Assembly: GCA_945906975.1 (NCBI GenBank)
Contig: CAMDRY010000103.1
Coordinates: 1-9,006, forward strand
DNA from: Bordetella parapertussis
GTDB taxonomy: Bacteria > Pseudomonadota > Gammaproteobacteria > Burkholderiales > SG8-39
DNA length: 9,006 nt
Direction of reading: 5' to 3'
Shown: in pieces, positions 1 to 6,921 of the stretch
How the letters are laid out: each line of letters begins with the position of its first letter
Numbering within the stretch: position 1 is the stretch's first letter
The notes under the pieces: model-generated
The model's database searches: none
What the model was told of the DNA's origin: nothing
The model's input: the letters and a program-made list of their open reading frames with translations, nothing else
Translations under genes and position numbers: made by a program

Positions 1-943
1 TCCATTTCGCTATGCCCGACGGGATGGAGGCGGCAAATTCATCCGGCGTGTTGGCGACAATTTCCGCACCTACTTCCCGCAAGCGTTTCATGACTTCTGG
101 CGCCGCCAGCGCCTTGGCCAACTCGTCATGTAGGCGGGCGATGATTGCCTTGTCCGTTCCCGCCGGTGCAACCAGCCCCCACCAGTCGTTCAGGATCAGT
201 CCTGCCGCGCCTGCTTCGACGGCGGTGGGGATTTCCAGTGCAACCGCAGAGCGTTTTTCGCTGGTGACAGCGAGCGCGCGCAGGCGGCCGGACTGAATGT
301 ATTGCTGGACGGACGGATAGCTTGAAAACATGACCTGCGTATGGCCGCCAAGCAGATCGGCCACCGCCGGACCGGCGCCCTTGTAAAGTACCGGAGTGAA
401 CTCGACTTTGTGCTGTGCTTTGAGCTGCTCGTACGCGAGATGGCCAATTGTTCCGGTAGAGGCGATACCGATGTTTAACTTTCCGGGCTGGGCTTTGGCC
501 AGCGCGATGAGTTCCTGCATGGATTTGACCGGGACCGAAGGGTGCACAACCAAGGCGAACAGGCCGTTCGCAATCAGCATGATCGGTGCAAAGTCCTTGA
601 CTGAGTCGTAGGGCAGCTTCTTAAACAGAGCAGGATTGACGAAGTGGTTGCTGATGATCAACCCTATGGTGTAGCCGTCAGGCGCGGCTTTGGCGATCAT
701 AGCGGTGCCGATGGTGCCACTTGCCCCAACGCGATTTTCGACGACGACCTGCTGACCCATGCTGGTGCTCAACCACTGACCAAGCACCCGGCCTACGATG
801 TCAGATCCTCCACCCGGCGGGAAGGGAATAATTAGTTTTATCGGACGCGAGGGGTAGGTGTCAGCTGAACTGGCCGGCATGCTGCCAAATGTGCCGGCGC
901 ATAGCAAAACGGCAGCGGCAAAACGAATAATGAGATTTTTCAT
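1..943 (-). CDS. Bug/TctC-family tripartite tricarboxylate transporter receptor protein, 3' end cut by window edge
   Basis: Periplasmic solute-binding protein of the Bug (TctC) family, which binds small carboxylates, often for TctAB-type transporters. Reading from the ATG at 943 gives 314 residues with no stop before the edge; the family is usually about 320-330 residues, so only a short C-terminus is missing. Residues 1-27 form a signal peptide (Lys2, hydrophobic core around 4-19, cleavage likely after ASSA). Family marks are PSRPIKLIIPFPPGGGSD (31-48), the KLPYDSVKDFAPI block (109-121) and YKGAGPAVADLLGG (187-200). A ribosome site AAAAGG at 951-956 sits 7 bases before the ATG, supporting the start. 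It lies 94 bases downstream of the permease gene and no TctA/TctB membrane genes are visible, so it looks like an orphan receptor; such orphans are abundant in Burkholderiales. GC is about 59% by hand count over 1-900, below its neighbours. Family assignment is firm; the ligand is unknown. Confidence 0.93.
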   Translation of the reverse strand, partial: MKNLIIRFAAAVLLCAGTFGSMPASSADTYPSRPIKLIIPFPPGGGSDIVGRVLGQWLSTSMGQQVVVENRVGASGTIGTAMIAKAAPDGYTIGLIISNHFVNPALFKKLPYDSVKDFAPIMLIANGLFALVVHPSVPVKSMQELIALAKAQPGKLNIGIASTGTIGHLAYEQLKAQHKVEFTPVLYKGAGPAVADLLGGHTQVMFSSYPSVQQYIQSGRLRALAVTSEKRSAVALEIPTAVEAGAAGLILNDWWGLVAPAGTDKAIIARLHDELAKALAAPEVMKRLREVGAEIVANTPDEFAASIPSGIAKW

Positions 944-1037
944 CGGAAGGCCTTTTGCGTTGGTTTGATGTTTTAAAAACGCGTTGCCGGTCGCACGGAT
1001 ATGTCGTCCGGATTTGTCTCGTGGCTTGCATTGAGAC
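944..1037. other. intergenic gap between permease and Bug receptor genes
   Basis: This is the longest gap in the window (94 bases). It holds the Shine-Dalgarno of the Bug gene (951-956), an AT-rich palindrome gttttaaaaac at 970-980, and weak inverted repeats around 990-1015. A small palindrome tgagactca at 1032-1040 covers the permease stop codon. No GC-rich stem followed by a T run is present, so I cannot call a terminator. TAAAAC read on the minus strand could serve as a -10 box, but the hexamer 17 bases upstream (CCGTGC) is nothing like a -35 box, so I do not call a promoter. Confidence 0.4.
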
Positions 1038-1934
1038 TCAGGTTTGCATTCCCCAGCGTCGTACAGTGTTACGTTCGATTACGCGAAACACAACGTTTTC
1101 AACAAATAGGCCGATCAGAATGACAGTGAGCAGGCCGGCGAAGACATTGGGGATGTCCATCATGTTTTTGTTCTCGAATATGAACCAGCCCAGTCCGCCC
1201 GATCCGGCGGAGACGCCGAAGACCAGTTCGGCCGCAATCAGCGTGCGCCACGCGAAGGCCCAGCCTATCTTGAGGCCGGTAAGTATGGCCGGTGCCGCGG
1301 CTGGTATCAGGATGGCCCCGGCGTAGCGCAAGCCGCCCAGGCCATAGTTGCGCCCGACCATGCGCAGGGTGGTCGAAACGCTGAGGAATCCCGAGTGCGT
1401 GTTGAGTGCGACCGCCCAGATGACCGAGTGGACCGTCACGAAGATGATGCTGCCCGGTCCGAGGCCGAACCAGATCAGGGACAGCGGCAGCAGGGCAATC
1501 GCCGGCAGCGGGTTGAACATCGCGGTCAGCAGTTCGAGCAGGTCATTGCCCACGCGCGACGAGATGGCAAGAAAGGTGAGCAGCGCGGCACCGATGACGC
1601 CGATGGCGTAGCCGACCAGCAGGATGCGCAGGGAGGTGAAGCCTTTAATGAGAATTTCCCCCGACAGGATGGCGTTGCCGAGGGCGATGATTGCCGCGGA
1701 AAAGGGCGGGAACAGCAGCGGGTTGTCGAGCCAGTGGCCGTAGATCTCCCAGATGGCGACCAGCACGAGCAGCACCAGCGCCTTGCGCAGCATGCCGTTG
1801 CCGGCGAGACGCTCCCATTGCGTCAGCGGTTTTTGCACCACGCCGAAGGCGTCCGCGGGAAGGGGTTGGCGAATGATTTCGGCGCGCCGGGTGGTTTGCC
1901 GCCCGGATGTGGTGTGGTCCGTCGGCTTGGCCAT
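1038..1934 (-). CDS. NitT/TauT-type ABC transporter permease (SsuC/TauC-like)
   Basis: Inner-membrane permease of a binding-protein-dependent importer, 298 residues, in line with slightly long SsuC/TauC relatives. After a polar cytoplasmic N-terminus of about 47 residues come hydrophobic segments near 50-68, 103-125, 140-157, 160-178, 203-238 and 264-284. The cytoplasmic EAA-type loop that docks on the ATPase is visible around 208-229 (ILIPAAAPAILTGLKIGW), with the conserved Gly 220. The start at 1934 lies 2 bases after the ATPase stop (1937-1939), and a purine-rich AAGAAGG lies upstream, so the two are probably translationally coupled. It works with the ATPase at 1937-2752 and the binding protein at 4124-5134. 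The family includes nitrate, taurine, alkanesulfonate, phthalate and thiamin-precursor importers; the sequence does not tell which substrate applies. Family is secure. Confidence 0.95.
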   Translation of the reverse strand: MAKPTDHTTSGRQTTRRAEIIRQPLPADAFGVVQKPLTQWERLAGNGMLRKALVLLVLVAIWEIYGHWLDNPLLFPPFSAAIIALGNAILSGEILIKGFTSLRILLVGYAIGVIGAALLTFLAISSRVGNDLLELLTAMFNPLPAIALLPLSLIWFGLGPGSIIFVTVHSVIWAVALNTHSGFLSVSTTLRMVGRNYGLGGLRYAGAILIPAAAPAILTGLKIGWAFAWRTLIAAELVFGVSAGSGGLGWFIFENKNMMDIPNVFAGLLTVILIGLFVENVVFRVIERNTVRRWGMQT

Positions 1935-1936
1935 GT

Positions 1937-2752
1937 TCAGTCCGCCTTCTTCCCCGTGGGGTCAGTGAATAGCATGTCGTGGATGCTGCGCTCGAGCGCG
2001 GCCTCGTCAGCCGCGGACGCGTTTTCCGGCAGGCTGTTCAATTCAGCCTTGACCTGGCCCGGGTGCGGTGTGAGCAGCAGGATGCGGCTGCCTATGCGCA
2101 CCGCCTCGGCTATGGAATGGGTGACGAACAGGACGGTGAAGCGCGTGTCCTCCCACAGCATCATCAGTTCGTCCTGCATTTTGCGGCGGGTGAGTGCATC
2201 GAGTGCGGCAAACGGCTCGTCCATTAGCAGGATGTCCGGTTCCATGGCCATGCCGCGCGCGATGGCGACGCGCTGTTTCATGCCGCCGGAGAGCGTGTGC
2301 GGAAAGCTGTCGCAAAACCCGGTCAGGTTCACTTTGGCGATGTATTCGAGGGCTTTTTCCTCGGCCTCGCGCCTTACCAGTTTTCGCCCCGCCATCAGCG
2401 GAAACATGACGTTCTCCTTGACGGTCTTCCAGGGCAGCAACTGGTCGAACTCCTGGAACACCATCATTCGGTCCGGTCCGGGCTTGCTGACGGCGCGGCC
2501 TTTGAGCAGGATTTCGCCCTCGACGGGCGGCAGATAGCCGCCGACGGCCTTGAGCAGGCTCGACTTGCCGCAGCCGGAAGGCCCGAGCAGCACGAAACGG
2601 TCAGAACCGTAGACGTCGAAACTCACCCGGTAGGTCGCGGTGACAAGATGCTCCCGGGTCTTGTACTGCAGGCTCAGGTTGCGGACTGAAAGCAGCGGCG
2701 TGCCCGGCTCAGTCATGGCGCGTGTCGGGCCGGACTTATCGGGGGAAGGCAT
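1937..2752 (-). CDS. NitT/TauT-type ABC transporter ATP-binding protein (SsuB/TauB-like)
   Basis: Cytoplasmic ATPase that powers the importer formed with the permease just downstream. All nucleotide-binding motifs are intact in the 271 residues: Walker A GPSGCGKS (57-64), Q-loop Gln100 in VFQEFDQLLPW, signature LSGGMKQ (154-160), Walker B ILLMDEP with catalytic Glu179, D-loop around ALDA (183-186) and H-loop His212. The QEFDQLLPW stretch after the Q-loop is typical of the nitrate/sulfonate/taurine subgroup. I prefer the start at 2752 over the internal ATG at 2716, because 2752 has GGAGGGGA upstream (2761-2768) while 2716 has no recognisable ribosome site. The chosen start overlaps the end of the preceding PrpD-type gene by 17 bases, implying coupled translation. 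Length and motif spacing are normal and nothing suggests damage. Confidence 0.96.
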   Translation of the reverse strand: MPSPDKSGPTRAMTEPGTPLLSVRNLSLQYKTREHLVTATYRVSFDVYGSDRFVLLGPSGCGKSSLLKAVGGYLPPVEGEILLKGRAVSKPGPDRMMVFQEFDQLLPWKTVKENVMFPLMAGRKLVRREAEEKALEYIAKVNLTGFCDSFPHTLSGGMKQRVAIARGMAMEPDILLMDEPFAALDALTRRKMQDELMMLWEDTRFTVLFVTHSIAEAVRIGSRILLLTPHPGQVKAELNSLPENASAADEAALERSIHDMLFTDPTGKKAD

Positions 2753-4121
2753 TGATCAAGTCCCCTCCGGTATCGCGCGACTGTTCCAGCCGGTCGATTA
2801 CGGCGAGTAGGCTGTCGCCAGCGTCGGGTCGGCTTGCCGGTAAGCCGTTGTGCAGGCACGCGCGGTATTTTTCAGTGACTTCATCGCGCATCATCGGGGC
2901 GGCCGGGCTGCCCTTCATTGTGGCGGAGTACAACTCGCGCACCTCGCCGTTTTTCAAGGTCACGCGCACGTGGGCCGGATGGATCGCCGGTGGCGCGATG
3001 CGCGCATCGGCGATGCAGGTGCAGCGGGAGGTGATCGCGGTGACCGCCGGCGCGTCGAGCGCGGCGGGAAGGAAGCTATCGAAGTCGACCCTGCCGTCGC
3101 ACAAAGCCCGGGCGAAGGTGTAATTGGCGCTGAATTGGGCGTGCACCACCTCTTTGCGCTCCGGTTGGTAGGGCGCGCCCACGGCGATCCAGTTGTACTC
3201 TCCCAGCCCGATTTCGACCGCGTCGACCTGTTCCGGGCGCACGCCTTCGGCGCGCAACTGTAGTCCCAACCCGATGACGGTATGGGTTGCCCGGCAGCAG
3301 GGCCAGGGCTTTAGGCTGTAATCGAGAATGCGCCATTGCGTGCCGAGGCCGTCCATCAGTTGCGCAAGGTCGAAAGTATCGCGCTCATACAGGCTGATCA
3401 GGCCGGCGCTGCCTTCTAGCGTGCGCCGGGTGCCGGTGAGTCCGTCCGCCGCCAGGAAGGCCCCGAGCACCGCAGCCCGCGCGGCGAAACCGGCACCAAG
3501 GCGCTTTGACAGCACGCCGTCGCGCATGCTCTGCGCCGAACCGCTCGCCTGGTGGAAGGCCATGCCAAGGGCGTTCTCCAGGCCTTCGCCGGCGAGGCCG
3601 AGCAGCCGTCCCGCGGCGATCGAGCCTGCGAGGGAGCCCAGCACCATGGTCGGATGCCAGCCCCAGCCGAGGCTGTTGGTGCAGGCGAGGCCGAGCCGCG
3701 CGTGTAGTTCGGCGCCGACGGCAAGCGCGGCGAGGAAGCGCTCGCCGTCGACGGCACCGATATCCTCGGCGGTCGCCAGCAGCGCGGGCAGCATGACGCA
3801 GTTGGTATGGACCCGGGCCGGGTCGTGCTGGTCGTCGAAGTCGAGCGCGTGTGCTGCCGCGCCGTTGGCGAGCGCCGCGGAGGGCGGTGACAGGCGGTGG
3901 TCCGTAAGCAGCATGCTCGCGCTGCCGCCGCGTTCCCAACCGGAGAGGCGCCGGTTGAGGGCGTGCAGGCCGGGTGCGGCGCTGGCGCCGCGGATGACGC
4001 CGAAGGTGTCGATCAGGAAAAGCTTGAGGCGGTCCGTCACCTCAACCGGCAGGTCGGCATAGCCGATGCGCGCAGCCGAGGCGCAAAGTTCCCGGCTCAA
4101 GCCGGCGTATTGCTCGGCCAT
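2736..4121 (-). CDS. MmgE/PrpD family protein with intact active-site pattern, embedded in the ABC transporter genes
   Basis: A 461-residue member of the family that includes 2-methylcitrate dehydratase (PrpD), cis-aconitate decarboxylase and iminodisuccinate epimerase. Cytoplasmic, no signal peptide. Family landmarks are present: HALDFDD (91-97) followed by His105 in the ARVHTN stretch, GWHPT with His156, the SKRLGAGFAA block with Lys206, LEGSAGL (235-241), LKPWPCCRATH with Lys271 and His280, and FSANYTFARAL (330-340). These match the His/Asp/Lys positions known to matter in cis-aconitate decarboxylase, so the enzyme is probably active on a small polycarboxylate or related acid; dehydration, epimerisation and decarboxylation cannot be told apart. 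Its start lies 2 bases after the stop of the binding-protein gene and its end overlaps the ATPase gene by 17 bases, so it is made with the transporter and may act on the imported compound. The ribosome site is weak, which fits coupling. Not obviously a close copy of the PrpD at 6918-8429. Confidence 0.94.
   Translation of the reverse strand: MAEQYAGLSRELCASAARIGYADLPVEVTDRLKLFLIDTFGVIRGASAAPGLHALNRRLSGWERGGSASMLLTDHRLSPPSAALANGAAAHALDFDDQHDPARVHTNCVMLPALLATAEDIGAVDGERFLAALAVGAELHARLGLACTNSLGWGWHPTMVLGSLAGSIAAGRLLGLAGEGLENALGMAFHQASGSAQSMRDGVLSKRLGAGFAARAAVLGAFLAADGLTGTRRTLEGSAGLISLYERDTFDLAQLMDGLGTQWRILDYSLKPWPCCRATHTVIGLGLQLRAEGVRPEQVDAVEIGLGEYNWIAVGAPYQPERKEVVHAQFSANYTFARALCDGRVDFDSFLPAALDAPAVTAITSRCTCIADARIAPPAIHPAHVRVTLKNGEVRELYSATMKGSPAAPMMRDEVTEKYRACLHNGLPASRPDAGDSLLAVIDRLEQSRDTGGDLINAFPR
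2761..2768 (-). promoter_or_regulatory. ribosome binding site of the ABC ATPase gene
   Basis: On the minus strand GGAGGGGA lies 8 bases before the ATG at 2752 (11 bases if counted from GGAGG), inside the last codons of the MmgE/PrpD gene. It decides the start in favour of 2752 rather than the ATG at 2716. Confidence 0.6.
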
Positions 4122-4123
4122 GG

Positions 4124-5134
4124 TCAGCTGCCCGGAAGATCGTGAACGTTGGGGAAGAAGGTTTCTTTCCAGGAAGCGGGCAGGTTTTTAATCGATCCGA
4201 TGCTGTGCATGAACCGCGCGTAGGTCATGAAATTACGCGGTACCACCGAAAAGGTCAGGCTGGGGTCGCTGATCTGGCGGACGATTTCGTCAAGGGAGCT
4301 TTTGTCCTTGGACATGCGCAGGTAGACCTCTGCGGCCGCACGTTTGTTGGTGTTGATGAAATTGACCGCTTCGGTCGCCGCATCGACGAGCGACTGGGTC
4401 GCGAGCGGGTTTGCCTGGACGAATTTGGCGGTTCCGAACAGTATGGTGCCCACCGTCGGGCCGCCGAGGATGTCCTCCGAGCTGAGCAGCTTGCGTATGC
4501 CCGGATATTCGAGTTCCTGGTGCATGAAGGGCGGGGAGGTGAAGTGCGCCGTGACCTCGCGCTTGGACAGCAGCGCGGCCATGCCGTCCGGGTGCGCCAT
4601 CGACACCGTCAGTTTGTCGAGGCGGGCGTAGTTTTCCTTGCCCCATTCTTTTTGCGCGGCCATCTGCAGCAAAATGGCCGGCACCGATACCTTGGCCGCC
4701 GACACGACAATGCGGTCCTTGTCGGTGAGGTCGCGTATGGACTTCAGGTCGGGCCGGTTGACGTTGAGGAAGAACGCGAACTCGTTGACCGCGATCAGGC
4801 CGCGCACCTCGTTGCTGGTTCCGCGCGTCTTGTCCCAGATGGTCAGCAGCGACGGGCCACCGTTGGGGGCGAAGTCGAGCTGTCCTGCAAGCAGGGCTTC
4901 GTTAATGCCGCCGGTGCTGGCGAGTTGGTGGAAGACGCCCTTCAGTTCAGGCAGGCCGCGCTTGGCGCCGGCCGCCTCGATCAGCTTCTTGTCTTCCATG
5001 ATCATCAGCGGCAGGTGAACCAGGCCGAACTGGCGCGCGATGCGAATTTGCGTAACTTCGGCGGCGGCCATCTGGGTGAAACCGGCAAGTATTATCGTGC
5101 ATGCAGCAAAAAAACAGCTCTGGACTGATTTCAT
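4124..5134 (-). CDS. ABC transporter substrate-binding protein, NMT1/SsuA/TauA-like
   Basis: Periplasmic receptor of the NitT/TauT-type importer encoded just downstream, 336 residues, a normal length. Residues 1-25 look like a Sec signal peptide: Lys2, hydrophobic stretch from about 8 to 20, likely cleavage after MAAA. The mature part opens with the usual strand and helix (TQIRIARQFGLVHLPLMIMEDKKLIE). It then has the typical STGGINEALLAGQLDFAPNGGPSLL segment in two steps (about 72-96), where the family senses ligand, and TSPPFMHQELEYPGIRK further on. The start at 5134 is supported by GGAGA at 5141-5145, 6 bases upstream. The gene follows the DUF4387 gene after 57 bases and is separated from the PrpD-type gene by 2 bases. 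Known ligands in this fold include nitrate, sulfonates, phthalate and pyrimidine precursors; I cannot assign one here. Confidence 0.93.
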   Translation of the reverse strand: MKSVQSCFFAACTIILAGFTQMAAAEVTQIRIARQFGLVHLPLMIMEDKKLIEAAGAKRGLPELKGVFHQLASTGGINEALLAGQLDFAPNGGPSLLTIWDKTRGTSNEVRGLIAVNEFAFFLNVNRPDLKSIRDLTDKDRIVVSAAKVSVPAILLQMAAQKEWGKENYARLDKLTVSMAHPDGMAALLSKREVTAHFTSPPFMHQELEYPGIRKLLSSEDILGGPTVGTILFGTAKFVQANPLATQSLVDAATEAVNFINTNKRAAAEVYLRMSKDKSSLDEIVRQISDPSLTFSVVPRNFMTYARFMHSIGSIKNLPASWKETFFPNVHDLPGS

Positions 5135-5140
5135 TTTCCA

Positions 5141-5145
5141 TCTCC
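5141..5145 (-). promoter_or_regulatory. ribosome binding site of the substrate-binding protein gene
   Basis: GGAGA on the minus strand, 6 bases before the ATG at 5134. A second ATG at 5141-5139 is out of frame and has no supporting coding sequence, so 5134 is the real start. Confidence 0.65.
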
Positions 5146-5173
5146 GTAAGTCAACTTCGTGTTGGACGACAAT

Positions 5174-5188
5174 GCCGTTTTTGACGGC
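5174..5188. other. small perfect hairpin in the gap between DUF4387 and binding-protein genes
   Basis: gccgt at 5174-5178 pairs perfectly with acggc at 5184-5188 around a 5-base loop. In the minus-strand transcript the stem is followed by ATTGTCG, with no U run, so it is not a standard intrinsic terminator. It sits in the only gap of notable size (5135-5191) between the enzyme block and the transporter block, and could mark an RNA processing or stability point. A 5-base-pair stem can also arise by chance. Confidence 0.3.
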
Positions 5189-5191
5189 CCT

Positions 5192-5527
5192 TCAGCTACG
5201 GCCTGCCGGCGCCTGATCCAGCAGGATTTCAAGATTCATCAGCGGTCCCACCTGCTGCGCGCCGTACACATCGGTGTCCAGCGGGTCGCCCGAACCGACG
5301 ACGCGCGGCAGGGTTGCCTTGATCGCATGAATTTCCGGGCACAGGTAGAACTTTACGTCTTCGACGGGTGTGCTGTACATGCGTGCGATGCTCTCGGCCG
5401 ACAGCGCCCCCGAGCGGACCACGCTTTCGTAACTGCCGGCATCGCGAAAAATGATGTCGAGCGTCAGCAAGAAGGGGCCGGCGTTCTTGCTGCGAACGAG
5501 GCTGGTCATGTCACAGAGCAGGGGCAT
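5192..5527 (-). CDS. DUF4387 family protein, partner of AtuA
   Basis: A small cytoplasmic protein of 111 residues, the normal size for DUF4387. Characteristic stretches are RSKNAGPF (12-19), LTLDIIFRDAGSYE (21-34), AIKATLPR (68-75) and DTDVYGAQQ (84-92). The reading frame stays open upstream to 5686, but the ATG at 5527 is the right start: it has AAGGA at 5536-5540 eight bases upstream, begins the conserved domain immediately, and avoids a long overlap with the AtuA gene, which ends at 5542. DUF4387 genes commonly follow AtuA/DUF1446 genes, as here with a 14-base gap. The biochemical role is not established. The RSKNAG motif resembles the RSGDKG motif I recall from the C-terminal part of longer AtuA-like proteins, so it may supply a missing domain in trans (inference). 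Confidence 0.9.
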   Translation of the reverse strand: MPLLCDMTSLVRSKNAGPFLLTLDIIFRDAGSYESVVRSGALSAESIARMYSTPVEDVKFYLCPEIHAIKATLPRVVGSGDPLDTDVYGAQQVGPLMNLEILLDQAPAGRS

Positions 5528-5535
5528 GGTCGGTT

Positions 5536-5540
5536 TCCTT
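5536..5540 (-). promoter_or_regulatory. ribosome binding site of the DUF4387 gene
   Basis: AAGGA on the minus strand, 8 bases before the ATG at 5527, lying in the 14-base gap after the AtuA gene stop. It settles the DUF4387 start over upstream in-frame candidates. Confidence 0.65.
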
Positions 5541-5541
5541 G

Positions 5542-6921
5542 TCAGAGTTGCACGACTTCGATGGGAAAGGGCGCGCAGGGATCGTCCAGGCGCATCACAT
5601 GGTTCATCGAAAAGCGGTAGACCGCCCCAGCGTCGAGGATGGACGGCGAGTAGGGGAAGGCGATGTTGCTGACCTGCCCCGACCATCCCTGCACCGGCGC
5701 GTGGAAAATCAGGTTCTGGCCGATGGCCACCAGAGTATGGGCGCGCTCCTGCGTGCGTGCGACCGCTTCGAGCACTATGCCCACCTCGTGTCCGCTGAAG
5801 GTATTGGGCTCGCGTGTGCCCATCGCGGCGTTCACGCCGTAGAGGCGGATCGTCAGGATGTGGGTGGGATTGGCCTGGTCCTCGGTGCGCTCATCGGTGA
5901 AGGTCTCGCTGATGCGGCGCTTCCATTTTAGTTTCAGCGCGTCGCAGAACGGCTGCAGCTGCCGCAGCAGGACGACGTCGCGGATGGCGCCGAACACCAG
6001 CGAGCGGTGGCCCGCCAGTTCGACGCCTTCCAGTCTTACCGTGTAGTGGGGCGAGGTGTGGAAGGCGCTGCCGCCAACCCGTACCGACACGCCGTCGGGT
6101 TCCTGGCGATACCAGGCCTTGCTGGCATCGAGCACCCCGGCGGGCTCCGGAGTGAGGTAGGCGTCGGGATTTTCGTAGAGGCTGTGGGAGATGACGCTCT
6201 CCGGCGTGCAGCGCGTTTCGGCGAGCAGCGGCGTCAGCACGAAATCCTCATTGCTCAGGTCGCCCAGCATGCCGTCCGGAATGATGCGGCGCTCGACCGC
6301 GCCGTTGCCGCATTGGATGATTTTTGCCGCGTGCAGGGCGATGCCGCGGGGAATTCCCTTGGCCACCGGTGCTGCGGCAAAAATGGACGCATCGCAGGCA
6401 CGGCCGGCAAGCACCAGGTCTGCGCCGGTCTGCAGTGCGGCCTGGAAGGGCTCGAGGCCCATCATGCCGACGACGCGGGTCGAGCGCTCGATCACCTCTT
6501 CATTCAGCACCGGGGCGCCACTCAGCGGCGAGATGCCGCCTTTGCGAAAGGAGGACAACAGGGTTTCACGGTTGATTTCCGAGCGGATGATCGCGACGCG
6601 CAGCTTGATGCCGCGGTTGCGCGCGATGTCGCGAACAATGTCGAGGGCCCAGTCGACGTGCGGATTGCCGCCGGCGCCACCAGCGGTGCCGATCAGGACG
6701 GGAATATTCGCCTTTTTTGCCACCGGCAGGATACGGTCGAGGTCGCGGGCGACGGCGTCGCGGGCGACAAAGCATTCTCCGGAACCGAGGTAGGCCGGGC
6801 CGGGGTCGGACGAGCCGGCGTCAATGCCGATGATTTCCGGCCTGGCTTTCATGCCGGCTTCGAAGGATGTGTCGGAAAAACCGAAACCGACGCAACCGGT
6901 GGGGGCGAAAATGCGGATCAT
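5542..6921 (-). CDS. AtuA (acyclic terpene utilisation, DUF1446) family protein
   Basis: A 459-residue cytoplasmic protein of the DUF1446/AtuA family, named after a gene of the citronellol/geraniol pathway of Pseudomonas, though most members, including probably this one, have no proven reaction. Visible family motifs are the N-terminal IGIDAGSSDPGPAYLGSG (31-48), VLIGTAGGAGGNPHVDWAL (75-93) and GADLVLAGRACDASIFA (166-182). Glycine-rich loops near 80-85 could bind a nucleotide or phosphate, but this is inference. The start at 6921 overlaps the stop of the preceding PrpD gene as ATGA, with GGAG 6 bases upstream; conserved sequence begins at once, so no earlier start is needed. The DUF4387 gene follows after 14 bases. 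No RSGDKG-type C-terminal domain is seen within it, which fits DUF4387 acting as a separate subunit. The terpene role should not be carried over: no other atu-type genes are visible. Confidence 0.92.
   Translation of the reverse strand: MIRIFAPTGCVGFGFSDTSFEAGMKARPEIIGIDAGSSDPGPAYLGSGECFVARDAVARDLDRILPVAKKANIPVLIGTAGGAGGNPHVDWALDIVRDIARNRGIKLRVAIIRSEINRETLLSSFRKGGISPLSGAPVLNEEVIERSTRVVGMMGLEPFQAALQTGADLVLAGRACDASIFAAAPVAKGIPRGIALHAAKIIQCGNGAVERRIIPDGMLGDLSNEDFVLTPLLAETRCTPESVISHSLYENPDAYLTPEPAGVLDASKAWYRQEPDGVSVRVGGSAFHTSPHYTVRLEGVELAGHRSLVFGAIRDVVLLRQLQPFCDALKLKWKRRISETFTDERTEDQANPTHILTIRLYGVNAAMGTREPNTFSGHEVGIVLEAVARTQERAHTLVAIGQNLIFHAPVQGWSGQVSNIAFPYSPSILDAGAVYRFSMNHVMRLDDPCAPFPIEVVQL

Noticed and set aside
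944..1037. Intrinsic terminator after the permease gene
   Set aside because: The inverted repeats are short or imperfect and none is followed by a U run on the minus-strand transcript.
1395..2537. A 380-codon plus-strand open frame antisense to permease and ATPase genes
   Set aside because: Low-complexity Arg/Gln/Gly/Asp composition followed by Ser-rich sequence, no family motif, and it lies wholly opposite two intact ABC transporter genes.
4142..5128. A 328-codon open frame on the plus strand lying antisense to the substrate-binding protein gene
   Set aside because: The opposite strand encodes a clear periplasmic receptor with signal peptide and ribosome site. The plus-strand product shows no recognisable family and has the Arg/Gly/Val-heavy look of a high-GC shadow frame.
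5099..5134. Lipoprotein signal (Cys12 of the binding protein, preceded by FAA)
   Set aside because: The hydrophobic core continues well past this Cys and a standard signal-peptidase site follows at about residue 25; the -3 position is Phe rather than Leu.
5135..5160. TTGACT on the minus strand as a -35 promoter box upstream of the binding-protein gene
   Set aside because: It lies too close to the ATG at 5134; a matching -10 box would fall inside the coding sequence, and no such box is apparent.
5192..5686. Longer 164-residue version of the DUF4387 protein starting at 5686
   Set aside because: The extra 53 residues are an off-frame reading of the end of the AtuA gene. The ATG at 5527 has its own ribosome site and gives the family's normal length.
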